Below are positions 16,934-24,912 of a stretch of 64,000 bases of DNA, piece after piece. This DNA comes from CBDFMR01 sp965249765 (GTDB lineage Bacteria; Bacteroidota; Bacteroidia; Chitinophagales; Saprospiraceae). The translations under genes were made by a program, and so were the position numbers. The number at the start of each line of letters is the position of its first letter. Position 1 is the stretch's first letter. The notes under the pieces were generated by a model. It searched no databases and was not told where the DNA came from. It saw nothing but the letters and a program-made list of their open reading frames with translations. The stretch lies in NCBI GenBank assembly GCA_965249765.1, contig CBDFMR010000005.1, forward strand, positions 124,001 through 188,000. Reading direction: 5' to 3'.

Positions 16934-19516
16934 TTAGAACTCCTCTTCTAATTCTTCCTCAAAAATTTCTTCCTCAAACTCATCTGCCTGATTTTTCTGT
17001 TTCATTATCTCAGCCTGCTCGTCTTCAGGTTTGACTTGCTTGTACTTAGCGCAATCTACCAAAGCTCTAAACCCAGGAGGTGGGGCAGGAAAATCTGCAC
17101 TTGTATCAAAGTTTATTTCGGGATCTGCCTCGATACCCTTGACAAATTTTTGGAAAATAGGCCGAGCCATTACGTAGCCTTGACCATCATTGAGGGTAAG
17201 GAATCTTATCCATTTGTCATCACCACCTACCCATGTCCCAACAACTAGACTGGGTGTCATACCCATAAACCAGCCATCGGCATAATCATTCGTTGTTCCA
17301 GTCTTACCCCCCGCCTTGCTTTTAATTCCAAGCTTAAACCCACCAGCAACGTTGTTTTTTAACATGTCAAGCATCACGGCGTTGTACAGCGGATTAATAG
17401 CAGGATTTCTTTTGGGCACACCTGTATAGATCACTTTGCCATTCTTATCCTCTATTCTTGATACAAATATGGGTTGAGTATATATACCATCATTGGCAAA
17501 TGTGGTATAAGCTCCAGTCATTTCCATTAAGGTGAGATCCATGGCTCCTAGGCAAATCGAAGGTAAGCGAGGAACGACAAGTTCACCATTGGGATGCTTA
17601 TTTTCAGTATCAATACCTGCATTACTAAGCAACTCTCTGATGACATTAACATTACCCATCTCTTTGACAAGCTTTATGGTAATGCTGTTCTTAGAATACA
17701 AAAGTCCCTGGTATAAATTATATCTGTTGCCGGTAAATCTCTCATTGGCATTAGCCGGTGACCATTCATCAAGAAGGTCAAAGCTAGCATCACCGGGAGC
17801 AATGGTATATTGGATATCGTCAAATTCTTTACAAGGAGAAATTCCCTGTAGAGAAATCGCAGTTGAGTAAACAAATGGCTTAATCGTGGACCCTACCTGA
17901 CGTCGAGAGTTGACGTGATCATACTTAAAATATTTGTGATTGATGCCTCCTACCCAGGCTTTAATATGGCCTGTTTTGGGATCGACAGCAAGCATCCCGG
18001 CTTGTAAGTGTTGGTTGTGATACTTTACAGAGTCTCTAGGCGTCATCTCCAGTTCTTTTTCGGTGCCCGTCTCATAATCATAAACCTTCACCTTTATTTT
18101 TGTATTGAAGACAGACTCATATTGTTCCAGAAGAGTATTCCAGTTTTTCTTCAGTTTCTGCCAGCCATTCATCTTCAATAACTCCTTATAGTCACCAATG
18201 TGTCTCTCGCGCAACGAACGTTTCTCTTTATTGAACCCAGACTTACCTTGATCGATGCGGAGCAACGCCTTGATGACATTGTCTGATAAGGGCAAGTCAC
18301 TATACTTCTCCTTTATCTTAGCCAATGGCGCTCCAAGAACATTTTCTCTGAGTTGTAGATATCTCTCAGATCCTTTGACATGCCTCTCCAGCGTCTCATA
18401 TCTAATCTTCCTCTGATCAGCATCTGCATCATACCTCCAAGGATCCCTGTTTTTCCACACTTTCCAGTACCTGTCCTGATTCCACTTCATGTGCTCCTTG
18501 ACAGCAGCCTCCGCCTTTTTTTGATAAGCCAAGTCTATGGTAGTATAGATTTTTAATCCGTCAGTATATATGTTGTAATTGGTTCCGTCTACTTTGGTGA
18601 TATTTCTTTCCTTAAACAAGTTTCGTAACCACTTGGTTAATTCCGATCTGAAATACGGTGCTATTCCTTCGCTCTGGTTTTCCCTATTGAATCCTGACAT
18701 GTCAATATCCTTGACAATCAACGTATCATAGGCATCCGCTGCGAGGTGCTTCTTCTTCTTCATCTGACCCAAAACGATGTTTCGTCTGACCTTGGATTTA
18801 TCAGGAAATCTCAGTGGATTATAAAGACTTGGGTTCTTGAGCATACCTACCAGGACAGCGGCTTCACTGATAGCAAGCTCATCTTGCTGTTTGTCAAAAT
18901 ACGTTTGCGATGCCGCCTGTATTCCATGAGCACCATTAATAAACTCAAATTTATTGAGATACATTGCAATAATTTCTTCCTTGGTATAGCTTCTCTCTAA
19001 TCTTACGGCTGTGATCCACTCCTTTAGTTTTATAGATACCAATGATAGAGCACGCCTAATGGAAGAACCCTTGATACTAGGTCTATCAAACAAGAGTTTG
19101 GCCAGTTGCTGGGTGATCGTACTTCCTCCACCGGACTCTTGTCGCCGTAGTAATACAGTTTTGACAACGACCCTCATCAAAGCTTCCATATCCACTCCAC
19201 TGTGGTTGAAGAACCGTTCATCTTCTGTCGATAGCAACGCATTCTTGATGGTATCCGACATGTCATTATAGAGCACAGGCTCGCGATTCTCAATATAATA
19301 TTTACCATAGGTCTCGCCCTTAGCATCATAGATGATCGATGCAAGGTCGTAGCGAGGATTCTCAAGGTCTTCAAAAGTAGGTAGATCTCCGGTGGATAGA
19401 TTAATAAAAAGAACGAGGGTAAATATCAGTCCAGATATGACCAACCCCCATAACCCATAGGCTATCCATTTTATCCAATTACGATCGTAATTGAAGAATT
19501 TATTGAGATGCTCCAT
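16934..19516 (-). CDS. Class A penicillin-binding protein (PBP1A-type)
   Basis: This bifunctional peptidoglycan synthase has 860 residues. One membrane anchor lies at about residues 17-40. The GT51 glycosyltransferase domain follows, with EDERFFNHSGVD (catalytic Glu) and GGGSTITQQLAKLL. The transpeptidase has all three motifs: SxxK in GSTIKPFVYS (about residue 540), SxN in YSKNSIT, and KTGTTN near 735. A long insert between the two domains and an acidic, glutamate-rich C-terminal tail (EEEIFEEELEEEF) are notable; the tail is presumably disordered and cytosol-distal. It acts in the periplasm on lipid II. Confidence 0.95.
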   Translation of the reverse strand: MEHLNKFFNYDRNWIKWIAYGLWGLVISGLIFTLVLFINLSTGDLPTFEDLENPRYDLASIIYDAKGETYGKYYIENREPVLYNDMSDTIKNALLSTEDERFFNHSGVDMEALMRVVVKTVLLRRQESGGGSTITQQLAKLLFDRPSIKGSSIRRALSLVSIKLKEWITAVRLERSYTKEEIIAMYLNKFEFINGAHGIQAASQTYFDKQQDELAISEAAVLVGMLKNPSLYNPLRFPDKSKVRRNIVLGQMKKKKHLAADAYDTLIVKDIDMSGFNRENQSEGIAPYFRSELTKWLRNLFKERNITKVDGTNYNIYTDGLKIYTTIDLAYQKKAEAAVKEHMKWNQDRYWKVWKNRDPWRYDADADQRKIRYETLERHVKGSERYLQLRENVLGAPLAKIKEKYSDLPLSDNVIKALLRIDQGKSGFNKEKRSLRERHIGDYKELLKMNGWQKLKKNWNTLLEQYESVFNTKIKVKVYDYETGTEKELEMTPRDSVKYHNQHLQAGMLAVDPKTGHIKAWVGGINHKYFKYDHVNSRRQVGSTIKPFVYSTAISLQGISPCKEFDDIQYTIAPGDASFDLLDEWSPANANERFTGNRYNLYQGLLYSKNSITIKLVKEMGNVNVIRELLSNAGIDTENKHPNGELVVPRLPSICLGAMDLTLMEMTGAYTTFANDGIYTQPIFVSRIEDKNGKVIYTGVPKRNPAINPLYNAVMLDMLKNNVAGGFKLGIKSKAGGKTGTTNDYADGWFMGMTPSLVVGTWVGGDDKWIRFLTLNDGQGYVMARPIFQKFVKGIEADPEINFDTSADFPAPPPGFRALVDCAKYKQVKPEDEQAEIMKQKNQADEFEEEIFEEELEEEF

Positions 19517-19775
19517 CCATTTATATTACAGAGAAGCCCAAATTTAGATATCTATGGCAACTAATATGTATTTGTGGGAAATGATTTTATTCAGCACTTG
19601 TTTCCATTATGTATACAAATAATAAACTATTGCCTACCAAAGCTAGATCTCAGCTATACTAGTCGATCCATTTAATGAATATTGGCTCATAGATTATTTA
19701 GAGTCGATTTATCTTTATATTAAAATAATATATAATATGTATTCATTACTTTTACCAGCAACTACAACAAATAAG

Positions 19776-21092
19776 ATGAGTAACCAAGCCTTCAGAGTAT
19801 CAGGAAATGCCCAGTTATCGGGAGAAATTACCCCTCAAGGTGCCAAAAATGAAGCGCTGCAGATATTGTGTGCAACGCTTCTTACAGATCAGCCTGTAGA
19901 AATCAATAATGTTCCTGACATTGTAGATATCCAAAGACTTGTTGATCTCATCGTAGGATTGGGAGTGAGGGTTGAGCGTCGAGGTAAAAACACTTATACT
20001 TTTCAAGCTGATAAAATAAATCTAGATTATTTCGGTTCAGAAGAATATCTAGAAAATTCTAGCAAGATTCGAGGTTCTGTCATGTTGATAGGTCCCCTCC
20101 TCGCAAGATATGGAAAGGCGTTTTTACCAAAGCCCGGTGGTGATAAGATAGGACGACGGAGAATTGACACTCATCTTATAGGTTTCCAAAAGCTAGGTGC
20201 TAGTTTTGAATATTCTGAGGATGAGAATAAATACTTCCTTGCTGCCGACAAACTCAAGGGAACATATATCATCATGGATGAAATCTCCGTGACAGGTACG
20301 GCAAACGTCGTGATGGCCGCAACTCTCGCTGAGGGAGTGACTACCATTTATAATGCAGCATGTGAGCCGTACATACAGCAATTGTGTAAAATGCTGGTCA
20401 GCATTGGAGCCAATATTAATGGTATTGGATCCAATATGCTCACTATAGACGGTGTGTCAAGTCTTTCCGGAACTACTCATCGCATTCTCCCTGACATGAT
20501 AGAAATTGGAAGTTTTGTTGGACTGGCAGCCATGACGAATTCTCCATTACGTATAAAGAATGTAAGTGTAGAGAATCTAGGCGTGATCCCCTCAGTATTC
20601 AGAAGACTAGGAATTGACCTTCGGGTCGATAATGACGATCTCGTCGTAGGCACACAAGACATCTACGAGATTCAGAATTTTATTGATGGGTCCATACTTA
20701 CAATTTACGACTCTCCATGGCCTGGGTTTACTCCCGATCTCATGAGTATCGTTCTAGTGCTAGCTACGCAGGCCCGTGGTAGTGTTCTTATTCATCAAAA
20801 GATGTTTGAATCAAGACTGTTCTTCGTCGACAAACTCATAGACATGGGCGCCCAGATAATTCTCTGTGATCCACACCGAGCAACAGTCATCGGTCTTGAG
20901 AGAAAGCATCAGCTAAGAGGAATCACAATGAGCTCGCCAGACATAAGGGCGGGTGTCGCACTTCTAATTGCAGCACTGTCAGCTAAGACAGATAGTCTTA
21001 TTCATAACATTAATCAAATAGATCGGGGTTATGAAGATCTGGAAATACGACTCAAGGCAATAGGGGCTGGCATAGAAAGAGTTGAGATCTAA
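19776..21092 (+). CDS. murA: UDP-N-acetylglucosamine 1-carboxyvinyltransferase with Asp in place of active-site Cys
   Basis: MurA catalyses the first committed step of peptidoglycan synthesis, adding enolpyruvate to UDP-GlcNAc. The protein shows the UDP-sugar-binding PQGAKNEALQILCATLL and a normal length of 438 residues. The active-site loop reads PGGDKIGRRRID, so the residue equivalent to E. coli Cys115 is Asp123 (codon 20142-20144). This substitution is known to confer fosfomycin resistance in other bacteria. The chosen ATG at 19776 gives the usual N-terminus (MSNQAFRVSG); an in-frame ATG at 19737 would add 13 residues. No partner gene is nearby. Confidence 0.95.
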   Translation: MSNQAFRVSGNAQLSGEITPQGAKNEALQILCATLLTDQPVEINNVPDIVDIQRLVDLIVGLGVRVERRGKNTYTFQADKINLDYFGSEEYLENSSKIRGSVMLIGPLLARYGKAFLPKPGGDKIGRRRIDTHLIGFQKLGASFEYSEDENKYFLAADKLKGTYIIMDEISVTGTANVVMAATLAEGVTTIYNAACEPYIQQLCKMLVSIGANINGIGSNMLTIDGVSSLSGTTHRILPDMIEIGSFVGLAAMTNSPLRIKNVSVENLGVIPSVFRRLGIDLRVDNDDLVVGTQDIYEIQNFIDGSILTIYDSPWPGFTPDLMSIVLVLATQARGSVLIHQKMFESRLFFVDKLIDMGAQIILCDPHRATVIGLERKHQLRGITMSSPDIRAGVALLIAALSAKTDSLIHNINQIDRGYEDLEIRLKAIGAGIERVEI

Positions 21093-21133
21093 TACTCCAC
21101 ATCAACTCTGATCCGAAAAATTATATCCCTTCC

Positions 21134-21547
21134 TTACATCCTACACATATCCACCATGATATGATCACCACCTGTGAAGGTTGAATTATCTATTAGCATA
21201 ATACGATCACAATCATTGTCAGAGACTTCATAGTACGCCCCTATCTGGGCACTAGACCAAGTATAGGTCATTAATATCTCGTTTTCAGCTGAGCTGTATG
21301 ATCAGGTAAAGTTCTTTTGTAACTCTCCATTATTTAAATACAATTTTTCAAATGTTCCTCTCGTAGATGATTCCGCAGTGCCGTCACCATTGAAAGTTAC
21401 AGTACCTCCGTCTTCTCCATCTTCCTGTACGGTCCATGTCCCTACAACATTGTTAGTTACAGCTGGTGGATTGTCACAAGAAGCATGAGTGCAAAACTGA
21501 GGGTCATCATCACCACAACCCATGACGAAAACTGCTGCTAATAGCAT
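21134..21547 (-). pseudogene. Small lipocalin-like lipoprotein interrupted by an in-frame TGA
   Basis: Reading from ATG 21547 gives a lipoprotein signal (MLLAAVFVMGC), a Cys/Asp-rich linker, and a VVGTWTVQEDGEDGGTVTFNGDGTAE segment typical of Bacteroidota lipocalin-like lipoproteins. Translation meets a TGA at 21302-21304 after QKNFT. The same frame then continues with SYSSAENEILMTYTW and DCDRIMLIDNSTFTGGDHI for 55 codons to a TAA at 21134-21136. The continued frame, of sensible composition, suggests that a Trp TGG became TGA, or a sequencing error. The intact product would be 137 residues. Confidence 0.65.
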
Positions 21548-21571
21548 TTATAGTCGAGTTAATTTCATCGT

Positions 21572-22546
21572 TTATTTTTTTCTTTCGATCACGAATGTAT
21601 TAAGTTTTATCAAACTAGTTCTAGCTTCATTGTCAGGAAATTCTAACAAGAGATTATCTGCTTTAGCCTTATACGCTTCCATCGCATTACTCGCATATCC
21701 AATTCCTCCTGATGACCTGACAAAAGACAAGACCTCATCGATCCTATCTTGATCACTGTTGTTATTCTTCACGGCATTGATTATTCTTCTTTTATCTGCC
21801 CTTGAGGACTTACTCAATGCATGTATGAGGGGGAGGGTCATTTTTTGCTCTTTGAGGTCTATACCCACGGGTTTCCCAATGTCAGTATCGCCATAATCAA
21901 AAAGATCATCCTTTATCTGATAGGCCATACCGAGGTACTCGCCATATTGCCGAGCCAATTCAATAGAACTTGCATCATCTATGACCGATGCAGCTCCTAG
22001 ACTACAAGCAGCCGCTATCAGCGAAGCTGTCTTATTCTTGATAATCTCATAATAGATTTCTTCATTAATGTCCAGTCGACGCGCTTTCTCAAGCTGCAGC
22101 AATTCACCTTCGGTGAGTGACTTCACAGCCTTAGACATGATTTGCAGAAATTTATATTTTTCGTTATCGAGAGCAAGTAAGAGGCCTCGTGATAAAAGAT
22201 AATCGCCAACAAGTACCGCTATCTTATTCTTCCATAAGGCATTAATTGAAAAAACACCACGTCGCTTATCCGCTCCATCGACCACATCATCATGAATCAA
22301 CGACGCAGTATGGAGCATTTCTACAAGTGATGCTGCGATATGTGTTGATTCATTCACCTGACCAAGCATTTTGGCAAATAGCAACACCATTGATGGTCTG
22401 AGTTGCTTTCCTTTTTGTTTAACCAGATACATCGTCACTCTATCGATAAGCGCATTATCACTCTTGACTGACTTTCTGAGATATGATTGAAAATCCTTGA
22501 GATCAGTGATGATCGGTCTTCTTATATCCTTGAGACTAGTGGTCAT
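21572..22546 (-). CDS. Polyprenyl diphosphate synthase (trans-isoprenyl, octaprenyl-type)
   Basis: The enzyme extends allylic isoprenoid diphosphates with isopentenyl diphosphate, most likely for the quinone side chain. Both aspartate-rich motifs are present: LIHDDVVDGADKRRG (first DDxxD) and YQIKDDLFDYGD (second). The product is about 324 residues. The ATG at 22546 (MTTSLKDIRRPI) is preferred to the TTG seven codons upstream. It is transcribed divergently from the DUF6427 gene. Chain length cannot be predicted securely from the residues before the first motif. Confidence 0.92.
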   Translation of the reverse strand: MTTSLKDIRRPIITDLKDFQSYLRKSVKSDNALIDRVTMYLVKQKGKQLRPSMVLLFAKMLGQVNESTHIAASLVEMLHTASLIHDDVVDGADKRRGVFSINALWKNKIAVLVGDYLLSRGLLLALDNEKYKFLQIMSKAVKSLTEGELLQLEKARRLDINEEIYYEIIKNKTASLIAAACSLGAASVIDDASSIELARQYGEYLGMAYQIKDDLFDYGDTDIGKPVGIDLKEQKMTLPLIHALSKSSRADKRRIINAVKNNNSDQDRIDEVLSFVRSSGGIGYASNAMEAYKAKADNLLLEFPDNEARTSLIKLNTFVIERKK

Positions 22547-22615
22547 GTAAAATACTTGGTGGCGCAAGATAAAGAATGCTGATCATAAGAATTACGACAA
22601 TTAAACTTATAGCAA

Positions 22616-22623
22616 TACCTTTG
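22616..22623 (+). promoter_or_regulatory. -7 element upstream of the DUF6427-purQ unit
   Basis: TACCTTTG fits TAnnTTTG exactly and lies 28 bases before the GTG start at 22651. The upstream TTG element is not evident at the standard distance. Confidence 0.45.
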
Positions 22624-22650
22624 TGATCTTAAACAGTAACCACTTAGTAG

Positions 22651-23643
22651 GTGATAGAGTTTTTTAGGAGAAATGTGTTTTTCAATAGCTTGATGTTATT
22701 GCCCTACACTGTATTGATCAGAATTAAGTCAATTCTTCAACCTCAGGCCTACGACCTCAAGCCTTGGGATGGATATCTAAATGATCTGTTATATTCGTCA
22801 ATCACCTCTCCCCTCCTTCAAAACATCCTGGCAATTCTCCTTATATTTATCCAAGCAGCCTTTCTCAATAGGATTGTAGTAAAAAATAGACTGACACACG
22901 AACAAACATTAATTCCCGGGGTGATGCTTATTATTCTACACTCAATTTTACCGCCGTTTTTAGTATTATCACCTATCATCATTGCCAATTTTTTTATCCT
23001 AATCTCTCTATCTGAGATTATGGGTTCATATAAGAAATATCAAAATTCCACTCATATCTATAATGCAGGTTTCATGGTGGGTCTGGCTAGTCTATTTTTT
23101 CTTCCTTATTTGACTTTCTTCTTGGTGGCCCTAGCTGGTTTTTTAACGATGGGCTCATTCAAAGTAGTCAAGAGGTTACAACTTCTATTGGGTACATTGA
23201 CTCCTATATATCTACTGGCGGCCTGGTTATATTTTAATGGCAACCTAAGTACTCTGTATCCTGAATTTCTCAAGGTTGGCAATGGATTAATATTCTATTT
23301 CACTGACTTCAACATTCCAAAAATCATTCTTATAGCCACGATAACACTCATAAGTTTATCGGCCGTCTTGAGCTATTACAAGTTTACAATGAAAAAGAGT
23401 ATCCAAGCTCAGAAGAAGATAGATATTTTTTATTGGGCGCTGATGGCTGCAGTGATTGCCGGAGTGATTACCTATCAGTTTACAGATGTCCACATATTAC
23501 TGTTTTCGTTGCCTTTGGCTATGTTTGTAGCCTTATATTTGCTGAAGCTGAGAAGCGGACTTGTACCTGAGATAATTCATATTGGAATGCTTGGTTTGCT
23601 TTACTCTCTTCACTTTAATTTACTTGATCAGTTTTTTAAATAA
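22651..23643 (+). CDS. DUF6427-family integral membrane protein
   Basis: The 330-residue protein is strongly hydrophobic with roughly nine to ten membrane helices. It opens with IEFFRRNVFFNSLMLLPYTVLIRI, which resembles the Bacteroidota-specific DUF6427 family. The start codon is GTG at 22651; no ATG lies nearby in frame. It precedes purQ by 6 bases, so the two are co-transcribed. The biochemical role is unknown; no catalytic motif stands out. Confidence 0.75.
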   Translation: MIEFFRRNVFFNSLMLLPYTVLIRIKSILQPQAYDLKPWDGYLNDLLYSSITSPLLQNILAILLIFIQAAFLNRIVVKNRLTHEQTLIPGVMLIILHSILPPFLVLSPIIIANFFILISLSEIMGSYKKYQNSTHIYNAGFMVGLASLFFLPYLTFFLVALAGFLTMGSFKVVKRLQLLLGTLTPIYLLAAWLYFNGNLSTLYPEFLKVGNGLIFYFTDFNIPKIILIATITLISLSAVLSYYKFTMKKSIQAQKKIDIFYWALMAAVIAGVITYQFTDVHILLFSLPLAMFVALYLLKLRSGLVPEIIHIGMLGLLYSLHFNLLDQFFK

Positions 23644-23649
23644 CAAATA

Positions 23650-24366
23650 ATGAATTTTGGAGTCATAGTTTTTCCGGGATCAAATTGTGATGATGACATG
23701 GTTCACGTCTTAGGTGACGTGATGGGCGCCAATGTCAAAAAAATCTGGCACAAAGACACTTCACTCAAGCCCTATGGTCATCTAGATTGTATTGCCATTC
23801 CGGGAGGATTTTCGTTTGGAGATTATTTACGATCTGGAGCTATAGCGAGATTTGCACCCATAATGAACGATGTAGTTGATTTTGCCAATGGAGGAGGTCA
23901 TGTCATAGGAATATGCAATGGTTTTCAAATCATGTGTGAAGCTGAACTTCTTCCGGGAGTTTTGTTGAGAAACATTAATCAACGATTTATTTGTCGCAAC
24001 GTCCACTTGAAAGTTGAAAACTCTAAGTCAGCCCTGACCTGTAAGATTGGTGAAAACAAAACGATAAAAATACCGATTGCACATGCTGATGGACGGTATT
24101 TTGCTAATGAAGATGATATCAAATCTATAGAAGACAACGAGCAAGTATTGTTTAGGTATTGTGATGAAAGTGGCCTTGTTAGTGACATTAGCAATGTCAA
24201 TGGCTCTATCAATAACATAGCAGGAATTTGCAATAAAGAAGGGAATGTATTGGGCATGATGCCCCACCCCGAACGTGCATCGGAAACGGAACTAGGGAAT
24301 GAAGATGGAAGACTTATGTTTGACTCATTACTTTATACTTTAGAGGGCGCATATCTTAGCGTTTAA
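23650..24366 (+). CDS. purQ: Phosphoribosylformylglycinamidine synthase, glutaminase subunit
   Basis: PurQ releases ammonia from glutamine for the PurL synthase in purine synthesis. The class I amidotransferase nucleophile is in GICNGFQIMCEAELLPG (Cys about residue 93), and the partner His/Glu pair is in MMPHPERASE near the C-terminus. The N-terminal VIVFPGSNCDDD is characteristic. The length, 238 residues, fits the small-subunit type that works with PurL and PurS; neither is in the window. It lies directly after the DUF6427 gene. Confidence 0.95.
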   Translation: MNFGVIVFPGSNCDDDMVHVLGDVMGANVKKIWHKDTSLKPYGHLDCIAIPGGFSFGDYLRSGAIARFAPIMNDVVDFANGGGHVIGICNGFQIMCEAELLPGVLLRNINQRFICRNVHLKVENSKSALTCKIGENKTIKIPIAHADGRYFANEDDIKSIEDNEQVLFRYCDESGLVSDISNVNGSINNIAGICNKEGNVLGMMPHPERASETELGNEDGRLMFDSLLYTLEGAYLSV

Positions 24367-24428
24367 TTAAGATTGGTTAATCTTTTATTAATCAAGGCCA
24401 ATAATTCGACAGCCATATAACATTCCTA

Positions 24429-24436
24429 TACCTTTG
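24429..24436 (+). promoter_or_regulatory. -7 element of the DsbD-like operon
   Basis: TACCTTTG lies 20 bases upstream of the ATG at 24457. A TTCG at 24405-24408 is at the spacing expected for the upstream element but is imperfect. Confidence 0.5.
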
Positions 24437-24456
24437 GTGTTAATCATCTACAAGTC

Positions 24457-24897
24457 ATGAAGCTATCATTTTACACAACGCTCTTGTTGTTACTTATCTG
24501 CGCAGGTAACTCGCACTCACAATCTTTGGAACCAGTTAAATGGTCTTTTGCGCTCTCGCAAGAAAATGGAAAGATCAAGGTCACAGCAAAAGCCCTTATC
24601 GATAAAGGATGGGATCTCTATTCAATGACTACCTATGATGATGGTCCAATACCTACCAGCATCCATTTTAATGATGAAATCCGTGTCATTAAGATCCAAG
24701 AGAGTGGTGATCTCATTGAACAAATGAGTCCCTTATTCATGACCACAGTAAAGAAGTATAAGGGCGAACTACAACTGATCGCATTTATCGAGCCTAATCA
24801 GGATAAATCCATATCTGGTTATGTCAATTTCATGACATGTGATGGCAACCGATGCCTCCCACCTCAAGATGTAGAGTTTAATTTGAGACTCAAATAA
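24457..24897 (+). CDS. Free-standing DsbD alpha-like periplasmic domain protein
   Basis: This 146-residue secreted protein has a signal peptide ending near NSHSQ. A single immunoglobulin-like DsbD N-terminal (alpha) domain follows, with LEPVKWSFAL, DDGPIPTSI and the C-terminal FMTCDGNRCLPPQDVEF. The CDGNRC pair matches the redox-active cysteines of the DsbD alpha domain. It is a diverged third copy of the domain found twice in the next gene, 15 bases downstream. It may shuttle electrons from the membrane reductase to periplasmic clients. Confidence 0.82.
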   Translation: MKLSFYTTLLLLLICAGNSHSQSLEPVKWSFALSQENGKIKVTAKALIDKGWDLYSMTTYDDGPIPTSIHFNDEIRVIKIQESGDLIEQMSPLFMTTVKKYKGELQLIAFIEPNQDKSISGYVNFMTCDGNRCLPPQDVEFNLRLK

Positions 24898-24912
24898 AAA
24901 AGCTGATAAGAA

